DNA from: Butyrivibrio sp.
GTDB lineage: Bacteria > Bacillota > Clostridia > Lachnospirales > Lachnospiraceae
NCBI GenBank assembly: GCA_015056625.1
Contig: SVFY01000006.1
Coordinates: 62,001-126,000 of the forward strand
Length of the DNA: 64,000 bases
Reading direction: 5' to 3'
The position numbers and the translations under genes were made by a program. The notes below the pieces were generated by a model. The model had not been told where the DNA came from. It worked only from the letters and a program-made list of their open reading frames with translations, and did not search any database. How positions within the stretch are numbered: position 1 is the first letter of the stretch; each line of letters starts with the position of its first letter. Of this stretch, positions 9,500 to 21,372 are shown in pieces.

Positions 9500-9715
9500 A
9501 TGGAAACAATTAAACTTAGAGAAACAGATGACTTTATAAAACTTGGACAGGCACTTAAAAAAGCAGGTCTTGAGGGTTCTGGCGTAGATGCCAAAATGGA
9601 TATTCAGTCAGGACTTGTAAAAGTCAATGGAGAAATAGAAGAAAGAAGAGGCCGTAAGCTCTATGACGGAGATGTATTTGAGTTTAACGGAACACAGGTA
9701 AAAGTAGAGAAATGA
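9500..9715 (+). CDS. S4-domain RNA-binding protein, YaaA type
   Basis: Seventy-one-residue protein that is almost entirely one S4 domain: FIKLGQALKKAGL, then the turn with GLVKVNGEIEERRGRKLYDGD. The small S4 gene between dnaN and recF is a standard feature of Firmicute origins (yaaA in Bacillus, a gene linked to ribosome assembly). Its stop overlaps the recF start by 4 bases (ATGA), so recF translation is coupled to it. Confidence 0.9.
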   Translation: METIKLRETDDFIKLGQALKKAGLEGSGVDAKMDIQSGLVKVNGEIEERRGRKLYDGDVFEFNGTQVKVEK

Positions 9716-10815
9716 TAATCAAGTCATTGGAGCTGGCCGATTTCAGAAACTATGACAATCTCAAAATAGACTTTAGCAGTGGTACCAACATTTTGTATGG
9801 GGACAATGCCCAGGGTAAGACCAACATCCTTGAGGCTATCTATGTTTCCGCAACTACTAAGTCTCACAAGGGTAGTAAAGATAAAGAAATCATAGGCTTT
9901 GGCAAAGAAGAAGCACATATTAGGACTATCCTTGAAAAGGATGGTGCTGAATATCGAGTAGATATGCACCTTCGAGGAAACAGGTCCAAGGGAATTGCCA
10001 TTGACGGACAGAAGATCAAAAGAGCTTCTGACCTGATAGGCATGCTGAATGTGGTATTTTTTTCTCCAGAGGATCTTAGCATTATCAAAAATGGTCCTTC
10101 TGAAAGGCGCAGATTCATGGATATGGAACTGTGCCAGTTAGATCAGATATATTTAAACAGTCTTTCTAAATACAACAAGCTTGTAGTCGAAAGAAATAAG
10201 GTTCTTAAGGATCTGTTCGAACACCCTGAAAACAGTGTACTTCTAGATGTTCAGGACAAACAGCTGTGTGAATATGGATCCATCATCATCAAAGCTAGAG
10301 AAAAATTCATCACTGAGCTTAATGAAATAATAAGGCCCATTCATGAGAAACTTACAGGAGGAAAAGAACTGCTGTCTGTTTATTATGAGCCCAATGTGGA
10401 ACAAGCTGATCTTGAAAAGAAACTATCTTCTTCGAGACAAAAAGACATCTATGCCAAGCAGACTACAGTAGGACCACATAAAGATGATTTTTCATTTATT
10501 GTCAAAAAGTCTGAGGAAGATGATGGCATAGACATCAGAAAGTATGGTTCTCAGGGTCAGCAGCGAACAGCATCACTTTCTCTAAAACTTTCAGAGATAG
10601 AAATAGTTAAAAAATCCAAGAAAGAGAATCCTGTTCTTTTACTTGATGATGTTTTATCTGAGCTTGACAGCAACAGGCAGAACTATCTTTTGAACACCAT
10701 TGGAAATATTCAGACAATCATTACCTGCACTGGTCTTGATGAATTTGTTAATAACAGATTTGAAATAGATAAACTGTTCCGGGTAACAGATGGAACAGTA
10801 AGTAGTGAAAATTAA
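9712..10815 (+). CDS. recF: DNA replication and repair protein RecF
   Basis: SMC-like ATPase that helps load RecA at gapped DNA. The 367-residue length is normal. The N-terminal YGDNAQGKTNILEAIY contains Walker A (about residues 30-37). The C-terminal part has the ABC-type signature GSQGQQRTASLSLKLSE and Walker B NPVLLLDDVLSELD. It overlaps the S4 gene by 4 bases and is followed by gyrB after 10 bases. Confidence 0.96.
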   Translation: MIIKSLELADFRNYDNLKIDFSSGTNILYGDNAQGKTNILEAIYVSATTKSHKGSKDKEIIGFGKEEAHIRTILEKDGAEYRVDMHLRGNRSKGIAIDGQKIKRASDLIGMLNVVFFSPEDLSIIKNGPSERRRFMDMELCQLDQIYLNSLSKYNKLVVERNKVLKDLFEHPENSVLLDVQDKQLCEYGSIIIKAREKFITELNEIIRPIHEKLTGGKELLSVYYEPNVEQADLEKKLSSSRQKDIYAKQTTVGPHKDDFSFIVKKSEEDDGIDIRKYGSQGQQRTASLSLKLSEIEIVKKSKKENPVLLLDDVLSELDSNRQNYLLNTIGNIQTIITCTGLDEFVNNRFEIDKLFRVTDGTVSSEN

Positions 10816-10822
10816 GGAGTAA

Positions 10823-12763
<1,941 letters not shown>

Positions 12764-12777
12764 TGTGAGGAATCAAA

Positions 12778-15336
12778 ATGGCTGATAATAAAAACATAGA
12801 CAACAATGAGCTGTCAGATGATGTCTTTGACAAGACAACCACTGACAGAATAAAGGAAGTCGATCTCCAAAAGACCATGGAAGCTGACTACATCGATTAC
12901 GCCATGAGCGTAATCGCATCCCGTGCGCTTCCAGACGTAAGAGATGGTCTTAAGCCTGTACAGAGAAGAATCCTGTACTCAATGATCGAACTTAACAATG
13001 GTCCTGACAAGCCACATCGTAAGTGTGCGCGTATCGTCGGCGATACAATGGGTAAATATCACCCTCATGGTGACAGCTCAATTTACGGTTCATTGGTAAA
13101 TATGGCTCAGCCTTGGTCAATGAGATATTGTCTTGTAGACGGACATGGTAACTTTGGATCAGTGGACGGAGATGGCGCTGCTGCTATGCGATACACAGAG
13201 GCTCGTCTCACCAAGATCTCAATGGAGATGATCGCTGATATCGGAAAAGATACCGTAGACTTCGTTCCAAACTTTGACGAGACAGAAAAAGAGCCTTCTG
13301 TACTTCCCAGCCGTTATCCTAACCTTCTGGTAAATGGTACAACTGGTATTGCAGTAGGAATGGCAACAAATATTCCTCCTCACAATTTAAGAGAAGTAAT
13401 AAATGCTGTTGTCAAAATGATCGACAATAAGGTCAACGAAGACAGGGATACTGAGATTGAGGAAATCCTTGAGATAATCAAGGCTCCTGATTTCCCAACA
13501 GGCGGAATCATCCTTGGAACAAGGGGAGCTGAAGAGGCTTACAGAACAGGAAGAGGTAAGGTTGTAGTAAGAGCCGTTACTGATATTGAGCCTATGAACA
13601 ACGGTAAGAACAGGATCGTTGTTACTGAGCTTCCATACCTTGTAAATAAAGCAAACATGATCGCTAAGATTGCTGAGCTAGTTAAGCTTAAAAAGCTTGA
13701 TGGAATTACAGCTCTTAGAGATGAATCAGATAGAGAAGGTATGCGTGTTGTAATTGAGCTTAGAAGTGATGTTAATCCTAATATCATGCTCAACAAACTC
13801 TACAAGCATACTCAGATGCAGGATTCCTTCGGAATCATCATGCTGGCTCTTGTCAACAACCAGCCAAAGGTAATGAGCATCACAGAAATGCTCACTTACT
13901 ACATCAAGCATCAGGAAGAGGTTGTAACAAGAAGGACAAAGTACGACCTGAACAAGGCAGAAGAGAGAAACCATATCTTAGAAGGTTTGCTCATTGCTCT
14001 TGATAATATCGATGAAGTAATTAAGATCATCAGAGGATCTGAGACAGTAGCTATAGCTAAGGAACAGTTGATGGGAAGATTTGGTCTTTCCGACGTTCAG
14101 GCCCAGGCTATTGTTGATATGAGACTTCGTACTCTGACAGGCTTGGAAAGAGACAAGCTTGAGCAGGAGCACGCTGAACTTCTTAAAAAGATCGAGGAAT
14201 TAAAAGCAATTCTTGCAGACAAGAAGATCCTTCTTGGAGTAATCAAAAAAGAGATCATTGAGATTTCTGATAAATACGGCGATGACAGAAAGTCACAGAT
14301 AGGTCATGATGACTCTGATATTGACACAGAGGATCTCATTCCTAATGTGAACACAGTAATTGCCATGACTGATCTTGGATATATCAAGAGAATGTCAATC
14401 GACAATTTCAAGTCACAAAACCGCGGTGGAAAGGGCATCAAGGGCATCACAACAATTGAGAATGACTTTGTTGAAGATATCCTTATGACCACGACCCACA
14501 ATTATGTAATGTTCTTTACAAACACAGGAAGAGTGTACAGGCTCAAAGCTTACCAGATTCCTGAGGCGTCAAGAACATCCCGTGGAATGGCTATCGTTAA
14601 TCTGCTGCAGCTGGCACCAGGTGAAAAGATCTCAGCTATGATCCCTGTTACAGGATTTGAGGATGAGGAGAAATCTCTTTTCATGGTTACCAAGAAAGGT
14701 ACCGTTAAAAAGACTCCTATAACAGATTTCTCAAATGTAAGAAAAACAGGACTTGCAGCCATCAACTTAAGAGATGACGACGAGCTCATAGAAGTTAAGA
14801 CTGTTAAGAAGAATTCAGAGATATTCCTTGTAACCAAGAACGGTATGTGCATCCACTTTGATGAGTCTGATGTGCGCTCAACAGGCAGATCCTCTATCGG
14901 TGTAAGAGGTATGATGCTTGACGATACAGATGAGATCGTAGGAATGCAGATCAATACCCAGGGCGATTCACTCCTTATAGTATCTGAGAACGGATATGGA
15001 AAGAGAACGGATCTGTCCGAATTCCACAACCAGTTCAGAGGTGGAAAGGGTGTCAGATGTTACAAGATAACTGAAAAGACCGGAAATGTAGTAGGCGTTA
15101 AGGCTGTTAATGATGAGAATGAGATCATGATGATCACAAACGCAGGTATTATCATACAGCTGCGCATGAATGATATCTCAGTTCATGGCAGAGTTACATC
15201 CGGAGTTAAGATGATCAATCTTGATAAGGGTGTTACAGTAGCCAAGATCGCCAAGGTAAGAGAAAAGATCTCTGACGGTGAAAAAGACATCGACAACATC
15301 GATGACATCGCTGAAAAAGTAGATGAAGAGTCTTAA
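12778..15336 (+). CDS. gyrA: DNA gyrase subunit A
   Basis: Breakage-reunion subunit of gyrase, 852 residues. The catalytic tyrosine lies in [13 protein letters not shown] near residue 139. The C-terminal beta-pinwheel contains the GyrA-box-like [13 protein letters not shown] near 550. In the quinolone-determining loop ([13 protein letters not shown]), Ser100 aligns with E. coli Ser83, while Gly104 aligns with Asp87. About 35 extra N-terminal residues precede the conserved core, which starts around [19 protein letters not shown]. Confidence 0.98.
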   Translation: MADNKNIDNNELSDDVFDKTTTDRIKEVDLQKTMEADYIDYAMSVIASRALPDVRDGLKPVQRRILYSMIELNNGPDKPHRKCARIVGDTMGKYHPHGDSSIYGSLVNMAQPWSMRYCLVDGHGNFGSVDGDGAAAMRYTEARLTKISMEMIADIGKDTVDFVPNFDETEKEPSVLPSRYPNLLVNGTTGIAVGMATNIPPHNLREVINAVVKMIDNKVNEDRDTEIEEILEIIKAPDFPTGGIILGTRGAEEAYRTGRGKVVVRAVTDIEPMNNGKNRIVVTELPYLVNKANMIAKIAELVKLKKLDGITALRDESDREGMRVVIELRSDVNPNIMLNKLYKHTQMQDSFGIIMLALVNNQPKVMSITEMLTYYIKHQEEVVTRRTKYDLNKAEERNHILEGLLIALDNIDEVIKIIRGSETVAIAKEQLMGRFGLSDVQAQAIVDMRLRTLTGLERDKLEQEHAELLKKIEELKAILADKKILLGVIKKEIIEISDKYGDDRKSQIGHDDSDIDTEDLIPNVNTVIAMTDLGYIKRMSIDNFKSQNRGGKGIKGITTIENDFVEDILMTTTHNYVMFFTNTGRVYRLKAYQIPEASRTSRGMAIVNLLQLAPGEKISAMIPVTGFEDEEKSLFMVTKKGTVKKTPITDFSNVRKTGLAAINLRDDDELIEVKTVKKNSEIFLVTKNGMCIHFDESDVRSTGRSSIGVRGMMLDDTDEIVGMQINTQGDSLLIVSENGYGKRTDLSEFHNQFRGGKGVRCYKITEKTGNVVGVKAVNDENEIMMITNAGIIIQLRMNDISVHGRVTSGVKMINLDKGVTVAKIAKVREKISDGEKDIDNIDDIAEKVDEES

Positions 15337-15368
15337 GTTTTTTAGCATTCTTGTGGGGTGAGAATCTT

Positions 15369-16823
15369 ATGAACATTGGACTTCTTGTAACAGAACTTGA
15401 GGACAGTGAAGTAAAGAAAATATGTATAGGTGCTGATAAAGCGGCAAAAGAAAAGGATATAAACCTGATAATCATTCCGGGAAAATATATTCTTTCTGAT
15501 GACAAAAGTGGTGCCAAACCATATGACTATCAGTACAGTGCGCTCTTTGACTACGCCAATTCAAAAGATTTCGATGCACTCATCATCGATATTGAAAGAA
15601 TTGGTTCAAAAACCACGATCCTGAAAAAAGAGGCCTTTCTTAAGAAATTTGAGAATATCCCTTTCCTGACTCTTACTGAGCAGGAGGGATACCCCTTTGT
15701 CAATCCGGTAGAAGACGGAATCGATAAGTATAAGCAGCTTGGATATGAGGCTGTGTGCGATGCAGTCTTTTACGTTAAGAATCAGATCCTTCCTCCAGCT
15801 GAAGGACCGCAGACCTTTAACTATGTTGAAAAACCAGATTCTTATGCCCTTAACATGCTATCTGATATGTGCTACCTTCTTTTCCACAAGAAGTATGATG
15901 CAGGAAAGGCCTACAGTAGCTTTGTAAGTCTTGGACTTGAGCATGGGATCAGGAACAGCGCAATTTTACTTCTTGAAAAAAAGGTTAGAAATACTACCAA
16001 GTATCCTTGGGTAATGCCAGAGAATATCTGCGTTAAAAGTGCCATCATGAATGGTCAGGAGATGAGCTTTAATGATGGCAAGATGGAGATTGGCACAGAC
16101 AGTATTTTCTCAAATATCATTAAGGGAAAGAGCACATCTTACATAATTGGAGATATTTTTGTCGGAGAGTATCAGCTGGGACTTATGATATATGAGTTCT
16201 ATCCTGACAATCTGATAGATTATTTTTATACTAATATGACCAGTCTTATAACTGGTGTATCAAGGCTTTCATATCTTGAGAGGGAACTTGAAAAGACAAC
16301 AGAGGAACTCTACGAAGTTCAGGAAGAGCTGGCAAGAGACGATTCTGTTCTTGATCATATTGGAGATCAGGATTATCTCACAGGTGGTCTTAACAGAAGA
16401 GGATTCTTTGCCAAGGCCTACGACCTTCTCAAGGATAAGTTTGTTGATGGTAAGTACGCAGTCGTAACCTATATCCACATGGAATCCCTTAAGCGTATCA
16501 ATGATCTGTATGGCCATGAGGAAGGCGACAGAGCAGTTAAGAGAGTTGCAAAAGTTTTAGAAGAGGTGTTTGAAGGCTGCATCTACGGAAGGATCAGGGG
16601 CGATGAATTTGCGGTCATCATGATAGAGAATGAAGAGGGCAGATCAGAGTCACTTCGTGAGGAGATGCAGAGCCAAAACGCAAAACTCCTTAACGAGCCC
16701 GGTAGATATATTAACCACCTGCAGTATTCAATATGTGAATTCAGCCATGAAGAGAACCTGTCTCTTCGTGAGATGCTTAAGGAAACAGATGAAAACCTTA
16801 AGAGAATAAAGGGTAATCTATAA
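15369..16823 (+). CDS. Diguanylate-cyclase-like (GGDEF) protein with a periplasmic-binding-like N-terminal domain
   Basis: The 484-residue protein has no signal peptide or membrane segment. Residues 1 to about 145 ([21 protein letters not shown] onward) resemble a LacI/type-1 periplasmic-binding fold. The C-terminal 160 residues form a GGDEF domain: [13 protein letters not shown], then [17 protein letters not shown] and [12 protein letters not shown]. The active-site loop reads RGDEF instead of GGDEF, and there is no RxxD inhibitory site upstream. It may make cyclic dinucleotides or may only bind a nucleotide. I chose the ATG at 15369 because GGGGTGAG stands upstream; the frame is also open from a TTG at 15351. 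The stop overlaps the xth start by one base. Confidence 0.75.
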   Translation: MNIGLLVTELEDSEVKKICIGADKAAKEKDINLIIIPGKYILSDDKSGAKPYDYQYSALFDYANSKDFDALIIDIERIGSKTTILKKEAFLKKFENIPFLTLTEQEGYPFVNPVEDGIDKYKQLGYEAVCDAVFYVKNQILPPAEGPQTFNYVEKPDSYALNMLSDMCYLLFHKKYDAGKAYSSFVSLGLEHGIRNSAILLLEKKVRNTTKYPWVMPENICVKSAIMNGQEMSFNDGKMEIGTDSIFSNIIKGKSTSYIIGDIFVGEYQLGLMIYEFYPDNLIDYFYTNMTSLITGVSRLSYLERELEKTTEELYEVQEELARDDSVLDHIGDQDYLTGGLNRRGFFAKAYDLLKDKFVDGKYAVVTYIHMESLKRINDLYGHEEGDRAVKRVAKVLEEVFEGCIYGRIRGDEFAVIMIENEEGRSESLREEMQSQNAKLLNEPGRYINHLQYSICEFSHEENLSLREMLKETDENLKRIKGNL

Positions 16824-17584
16824 TGGCAAAAAAACTGGTGTCATGGAATGTAAATGGATTGAGGGCTTGTGTATCAAAGGGATGCTTTGACGAGTTCATG
16901 AAAAAAGAAGATCCCGATGTGATCTGCCTTCAGGAGACCAAGCTTCAGGAGGGACAGATTGACCTTGACCTTCCTGACTATGAGCAGTACTGGAATTACG
17001 CTGAGAAGAAGGGCTATTCCGGAACAGCTATTTTTACAAAAGAAAAGCCTATTTCAGTTTCTTATGGACTTGGAATTGAAGAGCATGACCACGAGGGCAG
17101 AGTTATAACAGCCGAGTATCAGGATTATTACCTGGTAACTGTGTATGTTCCAAATGCCAAGGAAGATTTATCAAGGCTTGAATACAGGCAGGTCTGGGAA
17201 GATGATTTTCTTAAGTTCATCAAAAACCTTGAAAAGACTAAGCCTGTGATATACTGTGGCGATCTGAATGTGGCTCACAAGGAGATAGACCTTAAAAACC
17301 CAAAGCCCAACAGAGGACACGCAGGATTTACTGATGAAGAGAGAGCCAAGTTCGACAACGTGGTATCTTCTGGATTAGTGGACAGTTTCAGATACTTTTA
17401 TCCCGACCTTGAAGGCGCATATTCCTGGTGGTCATACAGATTTAACTCAAGAGCTAAAAACGCTGGATGGCGTATAGACTATTTCGTGGTTTCTGAAGGC
17501 TATATGAAAAATGTTGAAGATGCCAGGATATACGCAGAGGCTCTTGGCTCGGATCACTGTCCGGTGGGACTTATCTTAAAATAA
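16823..17584 (+). CDS. xth: Exodeoxyribonuclease III / AP endonuclease
   Basis: Base-excision repair nuclease of the EEP family that cuts at abasic sites. The 253-residue protein shows the family motifs in order: [38 protein letters not shown], and the C-terminal SDHCPV with the catalytic histidine. It is coded directly after the GGDEF gene with a one-base overlap and is followed by a strong terminator. Confidence 0.96.
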   Translation: MAKKLVSWNVNGLRACVSKGCFDEFMKKEDPDVICLQETKLQEGQIDLDLPDYEQYWNYAEKKGYSGTAIFTKEKPISVSYGLGIEEHDHEGRVITAEYQDYYLVTVYVPNAKEDLSRLEYRQVWEDDFLKFIKNLEKTKPVIYCGDLNVAHKEIDLKNPKPNRGHAGFTDEERAKFDNVVSSGLVDSFRYFYPDLEGAYSWWSYRFNSRAKNAGWRIDYFVVSEGYMKNVEDARIYAEALGSDHCPVGLILK

Positions 17585-17595
17585 AGCAAATAGTT

Positions 17596-17633
17596 GGGCT
17601 GATAAATAATAAGTATTTATCAGCCCTTGTTTT
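17596..17633 (+). terminator. Rho-independent terminator of xth
   Basis: Perfect 13-bp inverted repeat (17596-17608 with 17614-17626) with a 5-base loop, followed by TTGTTTTT. It lies between the convergent xth and alpha/beta hydrolase genes. Confidence 0.88.
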
Positions 17634-18556
17634 TAGATCAGTTTTTGAATAAATGAATCTACCTTTGCCCAGTAGTTTGCTGGATCTTTTACAACTCCTT
17701 CAATGTGGCCAGAGCCAAGGATCATAAGGTACTGCTTCTTGCAGGAAGCAGCCTCGTAAAGCCTTGAACACATGTGAGGATCGATGAATGTATCGTCATC
17801 TCCGTGTATGAACAGTGTAGGAGTTTTGGATCTTGCAACTGCCTTGATTGGTGAAACAGCATTGATATCGTAGCCTGCTCTTATGTAGATGATCGCCCTG
17901 GAGATCATAAGAGCAATGGGGATTGGAACGAATGAACCCTTAAAGAGTTTGTAGGCTGAGGCGAACTGCTCACGAAGAGTCGTATAGGAACTATCAGCAA
18001 TCGCGCCCTTAACATTTTCTTTAAGATGTTCACCGGTTGTCATTAAAGTAGTTGCAGCACCCATGGACATTCCGTGGAGAAAGATCTTTGCATCCTTATC
18101 TTTTTTCACAATAAAATCGATCCATTCGATGATATCAAGCCTGTCATCAAGGCCGTAACCAATGTAATTGCCACCGCTTTTTCCAAAGCCTCTAAGGTCT
18201 ACAAGCAGGCAGTTAAAGCCCTTTTCAAGATAGTGCCTTGCATATATACCATTAGATTCGTGGTTGTCCCAGATCCCATGGATCAGGATCACATAGTTGT
18301 GGGTGTCAGCATCTGCAGGTATGAAGCTTGCGTGAAGCTCAAGACCGTCAACTGATGAAGTGTAGACATCCTCTCTTTTAGGGTGATTTCTCACAAATTC
18401 TCTGCCCTCTGTGATGGATGGATCGAAGTCCTTATCGCCATCCTGATGCTCATGTGGCTTTGTTGAGATCTTGTAAATGTAGTCTGAAAAAGCATAAACT
18501 CCGCCAAGAAAAGCTGCGCCAGCGGAGAGTTTTAAAAAAGTATTCTTTTTACTCAT
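17633..18556 (-). CDS. Alpha/beta hydrolase with N-terminal membrane anchor
   Basis: Serine hydrolase of unknown substrate, 307 residues. A hydrophobic stretch near residues 7-24 (FLKLSAGAAFLGGVYAFSDYI) is a likely signal anchor, so the enzyme probably acts outside the membrane. The core has VILIHGIWDNHES (oxyanion region), nucleophile elbow HGMSMGAATT, acid in HGDDDTFIDP and the histidine in GSGHIEGV. The start at 18556 is preceded by AAGGG at 7-base spacing; an upstream frame (18619) would add 21 residues without a good ribosome-binding site. It is divergent from the MBOAT gene, with which it shares a spacer of about 105 bases. Confidence 0.85.
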   Translation of the reverse strand: MSKKNTFLKLSAGAAFLGGVYAFSDYIYKISTKPHEHQDGDKDFDPSITEGREFVRNHPKREDVYTSSVDGLELHASFIPADADTHNYVILIHGIWDNHESNGIYARHYLEKGFNCLLVDLRGFGKSGGNYIGYGLDDRLDIIEWIDFIVKKDKDAKIFLHGMSMGAATTLMTTGEHLKENVKGAIADSSYTTLREQFASAYKLFKGSFVPIPIALMISRAIIYIRAGYDINAVSPIKAVARSKTPTLFIHGDDDTFIDPHMCSRLYEAASCKKQYLMILGSGHIEGVVKDPANYWAKVDSFIQKLI

Positions 18557-18603
18557 GGGAAAGCCCTTATCTTCCTGTAAATTTAAATATATATTAACAT
18601 CTT

Positions 18604-18632
18604 TTACTACCTGTAACAAATTATGATATACT
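18604..18632 (+). promoter_or_regulatory. Putative extended -10 promoter of the MBOAT-SGNH pair
   Basis: TTACTA (18604-18609), 17 bases, TATACT (18627-18632) preceded by TGA, an extended -10 element. The same TATGATATACT string occurs upstream of the kinase gene at 28060-28070. Confidence 0.45.
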
Positions 18633-18662
18633 CTTTTCGAGTTTGAAACGTGGAGACGTATA

Positions 18663-20189
18663 ATGGGTTTTAATTCCTTTAATTTTATACTCCTGTTCCT
18701 GCCAATTCTTCTTATAGTCTGGTTTTTTTTGAACAGGTCAAAAAAATATGTTCTGGCAGATATTTTCCTGACAGGTATGTCGCTGTACTACTATTACACC
18801 TTTGGAGTGTCTTTCCTTGTTATCCTTCTTGGGAGCATCATAGTAAATTATGCCCTCAGTATGCTGATCGATAAGCTTCCCAGGTTTTCCAAGGCTGTTA
18901 AGGTAATAGGAGTAATCTTTAATCTGTCCCTTTTGTTTTATTTCAAATATCTCGGATTTTTCATGGACAACGTAAGTGCCATTTCAGGTACTGACCATTT
19001 TACAAAAGAGATCCTAATGCCTATAGGTATAAGCTTTTTTACCTTTGGACAGATTTCTTTTATCGTAGACAGGGCAAATGGAGAGGCAAAGAATTATACT
19101 TTTCTGGAGTATATCCTGTATACTGCCTATTTTCCAAAGCTCATCCAGGGTCCTATAGCTTTCCACAAGGAGATGATAGACCAGTTCAGGGATAAAAGCT
19201 TAAGGCGCTTTGACAGTGACAGGTTTTCCAAGGGATTTATGAGCTTTATCATTGGACTTGGAAAAAAAGCTATCCTTGCAGATACTCTCTCAAAGGCCGT
19301 AAACTACGGGTTTACCAACACATACTTTTTGGACACCATCACAGTTATATTTGTGATGCTTGCTTATACCTTCCAAATATATCTTGATTTTTCTGGCTAC
19401 TGCGACATGGCAGGAGGTGTCAGCCTCATGCTTGGGTATGAGCTTCCGATGAACTTTAATTCGCCATACAAGGCTGCAACGTCAAAAGAGCTGTGGCAGA
19501 GATGGCACATGACTCTTTCAAGGTTCTTTATAAAATATGTCTATATTCCCCTTGGTGGCAGCAGAAAGGGAAAAGTAAGGACCATAATAAATGTCCTTAT
19601 TGTATTTGTGCTGAGCGGCCTCTGGCACGGAGCCGGATGGACGTATATCTGCTGGGGACTGATGCAGGGAGTTTTAGTTGTATGGGATGACCTTGGAATT
19701 GTAGGTGTAAAGAACCCTTCAGAAGGAGCGGCACCTAAAAAGCAAAGATATCTTTTAAGAAAAGAGCCTCTTATCATGATCCCAAGAGCTCTTTCCAATG
19801 CTCTGACGTTCATTATGTTTGTGATATCCCTGGTATTTTTCAGATCCCAGGACATGGCCCATGCTTTAGGTATGTTTAACAGGGCAGCTTACTGGACATA
19901 TCCGGGATTTTTGTACAGAACAGCATCCCAGCTTGCAATTGGAGAAAACTACGTACTCCGCCAGATTTTCCTAAGGGGAAATCTCCCAGGTGGCGAAAAT
20001 GCAGCATACATGATAACCTTCATAGTTCTTTTACTTGTATCTGCATTTATCATGACAAGAAAGAATACCAGTGAGATCATAAAGACAAGTAAGATGACAA
20101 CAAGGACAGTCCTTGGATACGCCATCATATTTATCTGGTCCTTCATCTCACTTTCAAATGTAAGCACATTTATTTACTTCCAATATTGA
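18663..20189 (+). CDS. MBOAT-family O-acyltransferase (AlgI/DltB-like)
   Basis: Multi-pass membrane acyltransferase of 508 residues, probably moving acetyl groups across the membrane for O-acetylation of a cell-surface polysaccharide. It has about ten hydrophobic segments. MBOAT motifs are DFSGYCDMAGG near residue 245, ELWQRWHMTLSRFFIKYVYIPLGG near 277-300 and the catalytic histidine in SGLWHGAGWTYICWG near 318-332. The next gene, 13 bases downstream, codes an SGNH-like protein, the usual partner that finishes the transfer. No polysaccharide synthesis genes are adjacent, so the acceptor is unknown. Confidence 0.9.
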   Translation: MGFNSFNFILLFLPILLIVWFFLNRSKKYVLADIFLTGMSLYYYYTFGVSFLVILLGSIIVNYALSMLIDKLPRFSKAVKVIGVIFNLSLLFYFKYLGFFMDNVSAISGTDHFTKEILMPIGISFFTFGQISFIVDRANGEAKNYTFLEYILYTAYFPKLIQGPIAFHKEMIDQFRDKSLRRFDSDRFSKGFMSFIIGLGKKAILADTLSKAVNYGFTNTYFLDTITVIFVMLAYTFQIYLDFSGYCDMAGGVSLMLGYELPMNFNSPYKAATSKELWQRWHMTLSRFFIKYVYIPLGGSRKGKVRTIINVLIVFVLSGLWHGAGWTYICWGLMQGVLVVWDDLGIVGVKNPSEGAAPKKQRYLLRKEPLIMIPRALSNALTFIMFVISLVFFRSQDMAHALGMFNRAAYWTYPGFLYRTASQLAIGENYVLRQIFLRGNLPGGENAAYMITFIVLLLVSAFIMTRKNTSEIIKTSKMTTRTVLGYAIIFIWSFISLSNVSTFIYFQY

Positions 20190-20202
20190 TATAAGGTTTA
20201 GA

Positions 20203-21300
20203 ATGGCAAAAGAAAATTCATCTTCAAATTTCATAAAAAGGCTCTTTGTCCTGATCCTTGTGCTCATGGTATTGGTGGCTGGAACTGTAGTTATCTTCGA
20301 TCCTTTTTACCACTACCACAAGCCGTGGCTTGGACTTAAGGCTGTACTTAATGACAAGGAGTATCAGTGCATAGGAACCCTTAAGCATTTTGATTATGAT
20401 GCTCTTATCGTTGGTTCTTCTGTTATGGAAAACAACGACAATTCCTGGTTTGACAGCGCTTTTGATGTTACTTCCATAAAGGCCATAAGGTCCTATGGAG
20501 CAACAGCAGATCTGTGCTACCTTATGGATACAGCATTTAAGGATCACGATATAAAGTACGTATTTTATAACATTGATCCATCCTCCTTAAGCCAGGAGCC
20601 AGTTACCACCTATGAATCCACAGGGTGTCCCATGTACCTTTATGATGACAACCCTTTTAATGATTTTCCATATCTGTTTAACAAGGATGTTCTCCTTGAA
20701 AAGATCCCTTATCAGCTGGCTAATTCCTTTATGGGGGATTACAACGAAAACCTGTCCTACAACTGGGCCAAGTGGAAGACTTTTGGATCAGACATGGCTC
20801 TTGGGCTGTACCACAGATCAACAGAAACTGTAGATATGATGGATGAGACGGTTTATGACGATAATCTTTCTGCCAATATTGATCTTCTGGTTTCACAGGT
20901 TGAGGCTCATCCGGACACAGAGTTCATCTTTTTCTATCCGTCATATTCAATGCTCTGGTGGGACATGAGCTACAGGGCAGGAGAGACAGACGCTGTTATC
21001 CACTGCGAAAAAGAGATGACGAAAGCTCTTTTGCAGCACAGCAATGTAAAGGTTTTCTGCTTCCAGGCAGAGGAAGAGGTCATAACAAACCTTGATAATT
21101 ATATGGATACCATCCATTTTTCTCCAGAGATCAACAAGAGGATGCTTGACCACATCTTAGCTGGGGAATATGAACTTACCCTTGATAACTATGAGAAGGA
21201 GCTGGATAAGGTGAAGGCTTTTTCTGACAAAGTTCAAAGCGAGCTTATTGGATACTATGAGGATAACGATCTTTTGACCTATAAAGCTGAATGGGAATAG
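20203..21300 (+). CDS. SGNH-hydrolase-like (AlgJ/AlgX/DltD-like) membrane-anchored protein, partner of the MBOAT enzyme
   Basis: The 365-residue protein has one N-terminal membrane segment (LFVLILVLMVLVAGTVVIF), so the rest should face outside. A GDS-like nucleophile motif IVGSSVMENN lies near residues 68-77 and a Asp-x-x-His motif (DTIHFSPE) near 302. These are the expected catalytic parts of an SGNH acyltransferase. Direct coupling to the MBOAT gene supports a role in O-acetylation of an extracellular glycan. The C-terminal 60 residues are charged and helical. The substrate cannot be predicted. Confidence 0.78.
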   Translation: MAKENSSSNFIKRLFVLILVLMVLVAGTVVIFDPFYHYHKPWLGLKAVLNDKEYQCIGTLKHFDYDALIVGSSVMENNDNSWFDSAFDVTSIKAIRSYGATADLCYLMDTAFKDHDIKYVFYNIDPSSLSQEPVTTYESTGCPMYLYDDNPFNDFPYLFNKDVLLEKIPYQLANSFMGDYNENLSYNWAKWKTFGSDMALGLYHRSTETVDMMDETVYDDNLSANIDLLVSQVEAHPDTEFIFFYPSYSMLWWDMSYRAGETDAVIHCEKEMTKALLQHSNVKVFCFQAEEEVITNLDNYMDTIHFSPEINKRMLDHILAGEYELTLDNYEKELDKVKAFSDKVQSELIGYYEDNDLLTYKAEWE

Positions 21301-21305
21301 TTCTT

Positions 21306-21334
21306 TTTACATAATCCAAAAAATGTTATATTAT
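21306..21334 (+). promoter_or_regulatory. Putative sigma-A promoter of murG
   Basis: TTTACA (21306-21311), 17 bases, TATTAT (21329-21334), 39 bases before the murG start. Confidence 0.55.
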
Positions 21335-21372
21335 ATTAAACTGCAATCAAAGAAAAAAGAAGGAAATAAAAA

